A stretch of 7,476 nucleotides of DNA, taken from contig CAIZMS010000177.1 in assembly GCA_903934155.1 (NCBI GenBank), positions 1 to 7,476 of the forward strand, given 5' to 3'. Every line of letters begins with the position of its first letter. Within the stretch, counting starts at the first letter, position 1. The notes under the pieces were generated by a model. That model ran no database searches, was not told the DNA's origin, and was given only the letters and a program-made list of their open reading frames with translations. The stretch is from an uncultured bacterium (GTDB lineage Bacteria > Verrucomicrobiota > Kiritimatiellia > CAIKKV01 > CAITUY01). Below are positions 1 to 7,190 of this stretch, piece after piece. A program made the translations under genes and the position numbers.

Positions 1-53
1 ATGTGTCCCAGAACCAGGATCAAAAACGCCAATACACATTTCAGTACTCTCAT
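1..53 (-). CDS. N-terminus of an exported protein, cut by the window edge
   Basis: Seventeen complete codons are visible, reading MRVLKCVLAFLILVLGH, before the window ends. The peptide has two basic residues (R2, K5) followed by an unbroken hydrophobic stretch, which is the layout of a Sec signal peptide or an N-terminal membrane anchor. The start is supported by an AGGAG at 62 to 66, eight bases upstream of the ATG. The stop codon of the preceding large glycosidase lies only 29 bp upstream, so this is probably the next gene of the same operon. The mature protein is outside the window and nothing can be said about its function. Being next to three exported glycosidases, another secreted carbohydrate-active enzyme or binding protein is a reasonable guess but only that. 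Confidence 0.72.
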   Translation of the reverse strand, partial: MRVLKCVLAFLILVLGH

Positions 54-61
54 CGCTTTTA

Positions 62-66
62 CTCCT
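62..66 (-). promoter_or_regulatory. Shine-Dalgarno site of the truncated downstream gene
   Basis: On the minus strand AGGAG stands eight bases before the ATG at 53. It is the strongest ribosome binding site in the window and decides that a new gene begins here, in a reading frame too short to be found by length alone. It lies in the 29-bp gap after the TAG stop codon at 85 to 83. Confidence 0.7.
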
Positions 67-82
67 GTTTTGACTCAACCCG

Positions 83-3076
83 CTATTTTACAACCATCGG
101 CTTGCCTGCGACAATCATCTGCAATTCCAGCCACGGCAGCGGCGCACCGCCCGCAACATCCACCCGCACCGGCGCATATCCGGTCGGCATGACATAATTT
201 TCCCGTACAACTTTTAATTCCTTCAACTTTCGCCAGTTCCGGTCATGAACAGCCGCCACATCGCCGCCGTCGTACCGCAGATAACAGCCGGTTTCGATTT
301 CGCCATTGACGGTGAGTTTACCTGAAGCGGTCACAATCACGGGATTAACCAACTTCGATGGCACATCGACCAGCACCTTGAGATGAGATAGGCGAACCCG
401 TGGATTGGTCTTCGGCGGGATGAACCCATAGCCAAGGCCTACACCATGAACCCGGCTGTAATCAAAATGTTTCGCGCCAAATCGCCAGCCCCAGTTTCCA
501 TCCGCCCATGAGGCTTCACCGCTGGGAATGGTGATCGTCCGGTTTCCCTTGAAATCAATTTTTGCAACATAGTCCCTCGTGCCGCTGCCGCTGAGTTGCA
601 GCAATACCACAGCACCACTGCCGTCGCCCTCAATATCCATAGCCATACCGCGCCCCATACCCATCGAGAAATCCTTGCGCCAGGAAGGAATATCCTCCTC
701 GATCCTGACAGATCCGGAACGCGGGTTTTCAGCCGTCATCACCAGCGCATCGCCATCCTGCACAAACTGCGCAAATCGCTGGTTTCGAATATCCTTCGCC
801 TTCGGCAGGATACTATTCGCGGTGCTTGCTATCGGGTCGGTTTTCATGCTGGTACCAGCCGCGTCAGCACCGGTACGGTAACTGTCCACAATCGCATCAC
901 CGGCGCGTTCAACAGCCTGCACCGTTTTGCCAGCGCTGCTTTTTCCCATCTCGGCCAACACTCTGATGACAAACCCGGCCGGCTGCGCCTCGAACGGATT
1001 TTCTAGTTCAAGCAACTGGCCGGGCTGGCAAATCTGTCGCGGCCCCACCGGCCCGAATTCCTGTCCAACTTTCCACGGAACATCGCCCTGCCGCCGCACC
1101 ATGACACGCGTCGGAATAACCTCGTAACGACCACCCGTTTTACGCACCTGAAAAAAATCCTTACCCTGCATATGATTGCCAAAGTGGGACAAGGTACGGC
1201 GCATCGCCTTGATCTGCTCTTCCGTCAAAAGCGGCAGAACCTCCCGCCAGAGATTGAATGCCGAGAACATTTCATCCACAAGACCATGGGTTGACAGGAT
1301 GTCCAATGACACGCCAAACATCGGTTCAGGCTTGAGGACCTGGAAGCGCCTCACACCCTTGGCAATGAGGGACGACATTTCAAACCAGGCGTCCATGATC
1401 GAGGTAGCCGGACGATGGGCATCAAGCTGGAAAGAGAGGTTGACCGTGCTGTAGCCGAACTGGCCGATACTCCTGATTTTACTGAAACGCATTTCGATGT
1501 TGGAACTCACTGGCCGACCACCCGATGTAGTACTGGCCACCGGATGATCAAGATTACGCGCAACCAGATCGCTGAATTTCTGTGGACCCCATGAGTACTG
1601 GCCATGAATTTCATAGGCATCATACTCCAGCTGATCAAGATGAACTTCGTTGGCGAATTGCGCATATTCGCGGGCCATTTCCGCCAGCAATGGCGAATCG
1701 GTGTCCGGTACAAAATTCTGGCCGAACGCCGAGAGAAGCCCAACGGTCTCAGCACCAGCCGCGTGCGCTGAAGCGACTGTGGCGCCATGTGCCCTGCTGC
1801 AGTTACGTAGGATCCAGACAGGCTTGTCCGTGTCGGCGAATTCACCTACCCTGATAATCTCTTCGTCAATCCGCACATAGTTACTGTCAAAGAAATGCCA
1901 TTGTAATCCCGGCCCATTACCAACACGGCCCGGCGAAAACGGCACATCAGAACCAGGCTGGGGCTTAAACTTAATTTCCCGGGCATCCTTGTCAACCGCT
2001 TCCCCCAGAACTCCGCGACCCCATGCGGCAAGATTGCGGTCGACATGTCCGGCAATTCTCTTCGGATCCTTCGGGCCAATGCCTCCACAGGTATAATGAA
2101 GATCCAGTTTCATGCCCCGTTTTTCGAGACTTTCCGAGTAACGCTTGAGATCAGCACGTCCTTTCGGAAAAACCTTCTCATTGACATGCACATGCGAATG
2201 CTCCAGGGGCCAGTATTCGCCCCGCCAGGTGTCGGTGTGCAGATAGATCATCTTGATCCCTTTTTTTTCGGCGATATCGGTGAGCTGGTAAAGCTCCGCC
2301 TCACTGCCGGCACAGAGGATCATCGTGGTCATGTCCTTGAACGTGTTGTAGTAATCATCAATCCAGCGCCGGGCGCGATCCTTCGTCCAGGGTTCGCCGA
2401 TTGCCGGTTTCGGCAGATCTTCACCGCACCAGATATCCAGCAATGCCTCATCCTCCTCAGCATCATTGGCGGCGACATACAGGGCGAAACCACCCAGCGG
2501 GTCTACCGGATTCCGGTGCCAGAGATAATTGAAATCGACCCTGATGGAGGCGCCAAGTTGCTCCAGGCGGGTCATGTAATCCAGCGGCAAGGCCTTGAAA
2601 TCCCGGGTGGTACAGGTCATCTCGAAATGCAGGGACGCCTGGCTCACCGCCGGCAACCCTTCGACCCTAGTCAGTCTGAAAGCCATGTAGCGCCCCTTGC
2701 GGGTCACATCAAATGTGAAACGCGGCAAAGGTTTTACGCCGAAATTCGGTACAGGTTTTGCGCCGGTAACAATAAGAACATTGTCTTTGATTTCAACCTT
2801 GCTCAGACTAGTATCCTCAACGGCACTCCCCGTAAAACTGCGGATGAAGAATCCCTTCCCGGGGCGCGCCGTATCGATCAGGTTGACTCCATCACCCTTG
2901 TCAAAGCGGCTCACAAGGCCGTCCGCCGCAAAAAAGATCTCAGGCCCCTTGTCCTGCGCAAACGAAGATGTCCCCGCCGCGAGGCACAATTGAAGGGCTA
3001 AGACCAACCGGTAGCGGTTCATCATGCGGCGATTGGGATGAGTGCCCGGGTTCAGGTCAAGCGGCTCTAACTTCAT
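83..3076 (-). CDS. Large secreted putative TIM-barrel glycosidase of unnamed family
   Basis: This 997-residue protein probably hydrolyses a glycan outside the cytoplasm; substrate unknown. The start at 3076 was chosen over a longer in-frame ATG at 3106 because it has AGGAAAG six bases upstream and overlaps the GH28 stop as ATGA. A start at 3025 would give a more ordinary signal peptide but has no SD. The signal peptide runs to about A40 (SFA/Q), with hydrophobic core LVLALQLCLAAG. Residues about 45 to 200 look like an N-terminal beta-sandwich. About 240 to 610 look like a TIM barrel, with alternating strand and helix segments such as GIKMIYLHTDTWRG and GMKLDLHYTCGGIG. The motif LEYDAYEIHG (483 to 492) ends a predicted barrel strand, and D486 and E489 are candidate catalytic acids. 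About 620 to 705 is a beta-rich domain, 706 to 770 an Ala-rich helical linker, 770 to 910 a sandwich resembling carbohydrate-binding modules, and the remainder another beta domain. Layout recalls clan GH-D or GH101-like enzymes, but I cannot assign a family. A non-catalytic binding protein is a weaker alternative. Confidence 0.72.
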   Translation of the reverse strand: MKLEPLDLNPGTHPNRRMMNRYRLVLALQLCLAAGTSSFAQDKGPEIFFAADGLVSRFDKGDGVNLIDTARPGKGFFIRSFTGSAVEDTSLSKVEIKDNVLIVTGAKPVPNFGVKPLPRFTFDVTRKGRYMAFRLTRVEGLPAVSQASLHFEMTCTTRDFKALPLDYMTRLEQLGASIRVDFNYLWHRNPVDPLGGFALYVAANDAEEDEALLDIWCGEDLPKPAIGEPWTKDRARRWIDDYYNTFKDMTTMILCAGSEAELYQLTDIAEKKGIKMIYLHTDTWRGEYWPLEHSHVHVNEKVFPKGRADLKRYSESLEKRGMKLDLHYTCGGIGPKDPKRIAGHVDRNLAAWGRGVLGEAVDKDAREIKFKPQPGSDVPFSPGRVGNGPGLQWHFFDSNYVRIDEEIIRVGEFADTDKPVWILRNCSRAHGATVASAHAAGAETVGLLSAFGQNFVPDTDSPLLAEMAREYAQFANEVHLDQLEYDAYEIHGQYSWGPQKFSDLVARNLDHPVASTTSGGRPVSSNIEMRFSKIRSIGQFGYSTVNLSFQLDAHRPATSIMDAWFEMSSLIAKGVRRFQVLKPEPMFGVSLDILSTHGLVDEMFSAFNLWREVLPLLTEEQIKAMRRTLSHFGNHMQGKDFFQVRKTGGRYEVIPTRVMVRRQGDVPWKVGQEFGPVGPRQICQPGQLLELENPFEAQPAGFVIRVLAEMGKSSAGKTVQAVERAGDAIVDSYRTGADAAGTSMKTDPIASTANSILPKAKDIRNQRFAQFVQDGDALVMTAENPRSGSVRIEEDIPSWRKDFSMGMGRGMAMDIEGDGSGAVVLLQLSGSGTRDYVAKIDFKGNRTITIPSGEASWADGNWGWRFGAKHFDYSRVHGVGLGYGFIPPKTNPRVRLSHLKVLVDVPSKLVNPVIVTASGKLTVNGEIETGCYLRYDGGDVAAVHDRNWRKLKELKVVRENYVMPTGYAPVRVDVAGGAPLPWLELQMIVAGKPMVVK

Positions 3077-4638
3077 GGACTTTCCTGAATTGACTTTGCG
3101 GCACAATGACGGTTACTGGGCGAGACGATCACGCCGCCAGCAGGCGAATCCTCGATGCGGACGAACGAACCCGTAACGCCCGGCGATGAACAGTCGCGAA
3201 CCCATGCGTCCTTCACCTTGCGCAGCCGAATAGCACAATCGCCGCCGAACGAAACGCCCATTCTTGTACCCACCAGTTCAAGCTCTGTCACAGTCTCACA
3301 GACGACCGCCGGTCTGGCTTCGTTTTTAACGGCATCGATACGGACATTCGACAGCGTCAATCCTCTCACATACCGGGCATAGAACCCCGCGAACGGCACC
3401 TTCGCCCCAAACACATAGAACTCCGGGCGGCAGTCCACAAACTCCGGCACATCCCGAATCGCAGCCTGTTCGGCTGTGCCGCCGCCAGGCAGGGTGAGTG
3501 AAATATTGTCGAAGACAATGTTTTCAACAAAGTGTCCAGGCACCCCGCTCAGCACAAACCCGCAAGGAATACCAGCCAGCTCCGAGTTGTCCACGCGGAT
3601 ATTACTGAACCGAATATCACGCAGCGCCTTCATCGGCGGCAGTTCCTTGGGGCTGTCCACACCCAGACGGATCTGGTTGAACGTCATGAAGAGCGGACGC
3701 GGAACATTGCGCATGATGATATTCGAAAACAGCATGTTTTTCATTGTGCCGCCTTCGCACATCTGGATCTTCAGGCCAGCGTCCCGGATATCGTGAAAAA
3801 TACAGTTGGACACCGTCACATCCTGCAGGTCGCCCAGCGACGACATGCCGATGCGAATGGCCGCCCACCGGCTTTGCATAACGCAGTTGTTGATGACCAC
3901 GTTGCGGCAGGGGCGGTCGAGGCGCGATGCCTGAAGGCAGATGGAATCGTCGCTGGTGTCGAACGAGCAGTTGCTCACGCGCACGTTCTCGCAACCATCA
4001 AAGTCCAAACCATCGCCATTCCCTGCGTTATCACGACTTTCGATGGTAATGCCGTCTACAACAATATCTCGGCAGTAGAGCCAGGCGGACGTCCACGACG
4101 CCGGGTTGCGCAATATCAGGCCGCGTAAGCGAAGTTGAGCACATTCCAGAAAACGGATAAGCATGGGACGGTTCCCTGCCGGGTCTCCCTGGTTGGGGAA
4201 ATGCGTCTTCTCCCCCTGCCCGTCGATCATCCCGTCGCCGGTGAGTGCGATATTGGTAGCGCCACGCGCAAAAATCAGACACCGGTCCATGTGCGGCTCG
4301 CCGTCGTAGATGTTCTTGTGCGTGTCGGTGGCGTAGTCGGCAATGTTGGTGCTGCCGAGCAGCACTGCCCCAGAGGCAATGTGCAGCTCCACATTGTCCT
4401 TGAGATAAATCGTTCCGGTCACAAACCGGCCGCCGGCCACGAGCACTTCACCGCCACCCGCCGCCGTGCATGCATCGATCGCCTTCTGAATGGCAGCCGT
4501 GTTCAACGTCGCGCCATCTCCCGCCGCCCCAAAGTCACGGACATCACAACCGATTTTCCGGACGGGATTAGCAAAAGCGGTTGTCGCAATCGGAGCCAGC
4601 AAAATAGACAAAAATAAAGACGCTAATGTGGAATTCAT
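3073..4638 (-). CDS. Secreted GH28 polygalacturonase-like glycosidase, divergent active site
   Basis: This 521-residue protein is a right-handed parallel beta-helix enzyme of the polygalacturonase type, which hydrolyses galacturonate-containing backbones such as homogalacturonan or rhamnogalacturonan. A signal peptide covers residues 1 to 23, probably cut after AFA. The N-terminal marker CDVRDFGAAGDGATLNTAAI (31 to 50) and the segment GGGEVLVAGGRFVTGTIYLK are typical of GH28/pectate-lyase-like helices. Repeated asparagine-ladder turns follow, such as NVRVSNC, NVVINNC, DVTVSNC and NMLFSNI. Of the four GH28 signatures, N-x-D is present as NGD (207 to 209) and DD as D230-D231. The expected GHG is replaced by SRWAAIRIG (256 to 264), and RIK is reduced to GLKIQ (288 to 292), keeping only the Lys. 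The family is clear, but exact activity may differ from polygalacturonase (rhamnogalacturonan or another uronate bond), or activity may be lost. It starts 12 bp after the GH2 stop and overlaps the next gene by four bases. Confidence 0.87.
   Translation of the reverse strand: MNSTLASLFLSILLAPIATTAFANPVRKIGCDVRDFGAAGDGATLNTAAIQKAIDACTAAGGGEVLVAGGRFVTGTIYLKDNVELHIASGAVLLGSTNIADYATDTHKNIYDGEPHMDRCLIFARGATNIALTGDGMIDGQGEKTHFPNQGDPAGNRPMLIRFLECAQLRLRGLILRNPASWTSAWLYCRDIVVDGITIESRDNAGNGDGLDFDGCENVRVSNCSFDTSDDSICLQASRLDRPCRNVVINNCVMQSRWAAIRIGMSSLGDLQDVTVSNCIFHDIRDAGLKIQMCEGGTMKNMLFSNIIMRNVPRPLFMTFNQIRLGVDSPKELPPMKALRDIRFSNIRVDNSELAGIPCGFVLSGVPGHFVENIVFDNISLTLPGGGTAEQAAIRDVPEFVDCRPEFYVFGAKVPFAGFYARYVRGLTLSNVRIDAVKNEARPAVVCETVTELELVGTRMGVSFGGDCAIRLRKVKDAWVRDCSSPGVTGSFVRIEDSPAGGVIVSPSNRHCAAKSIQESP
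3080..3086 (-). promoter_or_regulatory. Shine-Dalgarno site deciding the start of the large glycosidase
   Basis: AGGAAAG on the minus strand lies inside the last codons of the GH28 gene. The AGGA part is six bases from the ATG at 3076. Together with the ATGA stop/start overlap it indicates translational coupling, and it favours 3076 over the in-frame ATGs at 3106 and 3025. Confidence 0.62.
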
Positions 4639-4648
4639 GTTTCTAAGC

Positions 4649-4652
4649 CCTT
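4649..4652 (-). promoter_or_regulatory. Weak Shine-Dalgarno overlapping the GH2 stop codon
   Basis: On the minus strand the GH2 gene ends TAAGGG, so the last two bases of the stop codon form AAGG, ten bases before the GH28 ATG at 4638. The spacing is slightly long. The arrangement would let ribosomes finishing GH2 re-initiate on GH28, consistent with coupled translation of the two enzymes. Confidence 0.42.
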
Positions 4653-7143
4653 ATTCTTTGAGGAGCACCACGGCGTCGCGGTCAGCCTGTTCCAGGCGGA
4701 TCGTCTCGCCGGCCGACGCTGAACGCATGAACAGCTGCGCCGACACCAGAATCACGTCTTTCCCGCGCCAGACCAGATTGGGGCTGAGAATTTCCGTTAG
4801 ACCCGCCTTTGCGAGGAAAGCCGGGGCCTTTTCGGACTTGGCACACATCACGTAGACCTTGGCGGCGCGCGTCAGTGTGAACTCCAGGGAACTTTCCTGC
4901 CCCTTCTGGGTCAACCGTCGCGTGGTAATCCACGTCGCGCCGCGAACGGCTTCGGGCAGCGCGTCGAATGAGTTATCCGCCGTGGAGTCCAGATCATAGT
5001 AGAAGGGCCACTGGGCCCGCACGGGCATATCCATATAGTAGGCCTGATTCTTCGGGTTGGATGTCTTCAGCCCCGTGACCAGCGGTTTCCCGGCAAGCAC
5101 CTCGGGCGCTCCCCCCTTGCCGTAGAAGTAGAGCACTGCGGAATCCGCATGGCCCGCCTCATCGGAAACCTGAACCACATTCCTGCCCGTGCGTAACGCC
5201 GCAGGCCAGTAGAAGACGTTGTCCACGCGCCGGCCATTGCCGTGCTTATACTGGCCATTCTCCAGCGTGGAGGCCTTCTCGCCATTGACAACCAGTGTCA
5301 ACCGCTTCGCATTGCTGTACGCCTTGATGCCGTTGGTGACCGATCCCTGGCGAAGGAAGTAACACTGGGAAGTGAGCCGCACGGTCGGTTCCGTCGGCCG
5401 CAGGAAGCACCGGTACAGATAGTATACATCCTTCCTCTCGCCGGCGTAGGTCATGAGTCCCTTGGTGTTCCAACCCACACTTCCTTTGTATCGAGGGTTA
5501 TTGAAATCGCGCATGATCCACCACAGGAACATGCCCAGCTTGTCCGCATGATCAAAGAAGGCGACCTGGAATCGCGCTTCCGCGACAAGCTGCTGATACT
5601 CTTCGGGTTCGTACAAACTTAGCCGCATCTTTGCCTCGGAATAGTCACAATGAATCGATATGACGCCTCCGGCGCCGGTCTCCGAGATGTATCCTATGCG
5701 TTTGTCATCCCACGGGTCTCCTACACCCTTGTAATACCAGCCGGGATACGTGTTCGCCGTGATGAAATCGGCGTTCGTGCACGCCATCTGAGCCACAATG
5801 ACCGGGCGTGTGCTGTCCAGCGCTTTCACCACTGGAACGAAATGCTCCGCAGGCGCCGCGTCCGCTTCGTTGCCGACAGACCACACCGCGATCGAAGGAT
5901 GGTTGTAGTTCTGCTTCACCATTTCCGTCGTAATCTGATCTCCTGTTGGGGAAATCTGGTCTTTGTTGGAGTGCCCATTCTCGGCCCAGCAGAAAATCCC
6001 GAGCTTGTCACAGAGATCGTATTCCAGTTGTGCGTGCGGATAATGCGGCAGACGAAGGAAGTTGATCCCCAGATCCTGCAAGAGCGCGAAGTTCGCCAGG
6101 AAGTCCTCGTCGGCCAGCGCCGACGCCTTGGCTTCGGCCTCCTGGTGAAGGCTTACTCCCATCAGGCGAATTTTCTTGCCGTCCAGGGTCACCGCCCCTT
6201 TCTTGAAAATCAGCGAACGGAAGCCCGTTGGCTCCCGAACCGCATCCACGGTCTTCCCGCCCCGCTGGACTTCCGCCAGCACCCGATACAGATTCGGCGC
6301 GCCGGGCGCCCATAACAACGGCCGCTCCACCTTGCCCTTCACTTCCACCGTAGCACGCTGCCCCGCCTGCACGGTCACGCGTTCGGAGAGCGTCAGCACC
6401 GTTGCGCCTGAGGGAGACTGCACTGTAACCACCACCTGCGCGTCTTCGGCGGTTGCACCGGCGTTACGAACCAGCACTTTCACGGCCAGATCGGCGCTGG
6501 CCTCCGTGACGTTCGCCGGCGTGCAGTAGACGCCGGGTGAGGCAGAATCGGTCGGATCGATGTGCAGGGAGTCGGTGCCCAGCAACCAGACCTTGCGGTA
6601 GAGTCCGCCCCAGACCTTGTACAAGCGTGTTCCCGAGGGTAGGCAGTCCTCGGTCTTCTTCTCGTCGTTGTTCACGCGGAGGGCGATCACGTTCTTCCCG
6701 CCCGGTCGTAGCGCCGCAGTGGCGTCAAAGAGAAAGCGCGTATAGGCGCCACGGTGTTGACCAAGGTGCTGACCGTTTACATACAGATCCGCAATCGTCG
6801 CCGCGCCCTCGAAAACGAGGTAAATCCGGCGGCCGGCCATTTCCGCAGGCACGGAGCACTCCCGGCGGTACCAGGCTTGTGTCAGGGTGGTCATCTGGGC
6901 ACGCGTCTGGAAGACATGCGGCACCGACACGGTGCTCCAGGCCAACGTCTCAAAGGCAGGCGTTCCGGGCTCAGGCATGGCGTCACTCGCGCCCGCGCCA
7001 TAGAACTGCCAGGGCGAATCATGGAGCGCAATACGCTGACGAGTATCGGCCGGCTCCTTGCCCGCGCTCAACAGGGCACTCCCTGCTAACATCACACTCA
7101 TCAGAATTGCCCGCTTATAGAAAACTGTTTTTTGAGAGCTCAT
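4651..7143 (-). CDS. Secreted GH2 glycoside hydrolase (beta-galactosidase/beta-glucuronidase type)
   Basis: This 830-residue retaining beta-glycosidase has the full GH2 architecture. A Sec signal peptide spans about residues 1 to 27 (basic KR, then ILMSVMLAGSALLSA). A sugar-binding jelly roll spans about 40 to 190, with the hallmarks WYRREC, VFEGA and DLYVNGQHLGQHRGAYTRF. An Ig-like domain spans about 205 to 310. The TIM barrel spans about 315 to 585, with LMGVSLHQE and NFLRLPHYPH. The acid/base is E426 in WSVGNE, and the nucleophile is E488 in GYISETG. N559-x-K561 (NTKG) sits where beta-glucuronidases have their uronate-recognising N-x-K, though similar motifs occur in other GH2 enzymes. Residues about 590 to 675 form an Ig-like domain of the DUF4982 type (KAYSNAKRLTLVVNGEK). 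About 715 to 820 is an extra beta domain (LPEAVRGATWI, AAKVYVMCA). The start has AGGTG five bases upstream. The enzyme likely acts in the periplasm or outside the cell, removing terminal beta-linked galactose or glucuronate. Which of the two cannot be settled by eye. Confidence 0.92.
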   Translation of the reverse strand: MSSQKTVFYKRAILMSVMLAGSALLSAGKEPADTRQRIALHDSPWQFYGAGASDAMPEPGTPAFETLAWSTVSVPHVFQTRAQMTTLTQAWYRRECSVPAEMAGRRIYLVFEGAATIADLYVNGQHLGQHRGAYTRFLFDATAALRPGGKNVIALRVNNDEKKTEDCLPSGTRLYKVWGGLYRKVWLLGTDSLHIDPTDSASPGVYCTPANVTEASADLAVKVLVRNAGATAEDAQVVVTVQSPSGATVLTLSERVTVQAGQRATVEVKGKVERPLLWAPGAPNLYRVLAEVQRGGKTVDAVREPTGFRSLIFKKGAVTLDGKKIRLMGVSLHQEAEAKASALADEDFLANFALLQDLGINFLRLPHYPHAQLEYDLCDKLGIFCWAENGHSNKDQISPTGDQITTEMVKQNYNHPSIAVWSVGNEADAAPAEHFVPVVKALDSTRPVIVAQMACTNADFITANTYPGWYYKGVGDPWDDKRIGYISETGAGGVISIHCDYSEAKMRLSLYEPEEYQQLVAEARFQVAFFDHADKLGMFLWWIMRDFNNPRYKGSVGWNTKGLMTYAGERKDVYYLYRCFLRPTEPTVRLTSQCYFLRQGSVTNGIKAYSNAKRLTLVVNGEKASTLENGQYKHGNGRRVDNVFYWPAALRTGRNVVQVSDEAGHADSAVLYFYGKGGAPEVLAGKPLVTGLKTSNPKNQAYYMDMPVRAQWPFYYDLDSTADNSFDALPEAVRGATWITTRRLTQKGQESSLEFTLTRAAKVYVMCAKSEKAPAFLAKAGLTEILSPNLVWRGKDVILVSAQLFMRSASAGETIRLEQADRDAVVLLKE
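4684..5001 (-). other. C-terminal accessory beta domain of the GH2 enzyme
   Basis: Residues about 715 to 820 of the GH2 protein follow the Ig-like domain and are not part of the minimal GH2 fold. The segment has the pattern SFDALPEAVRGATWITTRRL, then LEFTLTRAAKVYVMCAKS, then a short Trp/Arg-containing turn (LVWRG) and a closing strand (AGETIRLEQ). From memory, this LP..L.GA.WI...L.F.....VYV layout recurs as a small beta domain at the ends of secreted polysaccharide lyases and glycosidases, several of them pectin-active. Its role is probably binding or structural. Confidence 0.5.
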
Positions 7144-7148
7144 AAATA

Positions 7149-7153
7149 CACCT
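7149..7153 (-). promoter_or_regulatory. Shine-Dalgarno site of the GH2 gene
   Basis: AGGTG on the minus strand lies five bases before the ATG at 7143. A second purine run (GAAGGAAAG) lies further upstream, too far to serve this start directly. The 47-bp gap that holds it shows no convincing promoter boxes and no hairpin with a T run, so GH2 is probably read through from the gene before it. Confidence 0.6.
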
Positions 7154-7190
7154 GTCTTTCCTTCTCAATTCTTCGCTTTGCGCTTTGGCT

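Noticed and set aside
2045..3001. A 318-codon open frame on the plus strand
   Set aside because: It lies wholly antisense to the large glycosidase gene. Its translation shows no recognisable domain, and the minus-strand frame has a signal peptide, an SD site and a coherent domain layout.
2990..3031. Twin-arginine (Tat) signal in NRRMMNRYR of the large glycosidase
   Set aside because: The consensus S/T-R-R-x-F-L-K is not met and the hydrophobic core is a normal Sec-type core, so Sec export is the simpler reading.
3077..3106. In-frame ATG at 3106 as the start of the large glycosidase
   Set aside because: It would add ten residues and lengthen the overlap with GH28, whereas the ATG at 3076 has a well-spaced SD and an ATGA junction.
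5650..6315. A 221-codon open frame on the plus strand
   Set aside because: It is antisense to the catalytic barrel of the GH2 gene, is very rich in Arg and His, and has no family features, as expected of a shadow frame in GC-rich coding sequence.
7144..7190. Promoter or terminator in the gap before GH2
   Set aside because: The repeated AAAGCG-like bases do not form a stable hairpin with a T run, and no convincing -10/-35 pair is visible in 47 bp.
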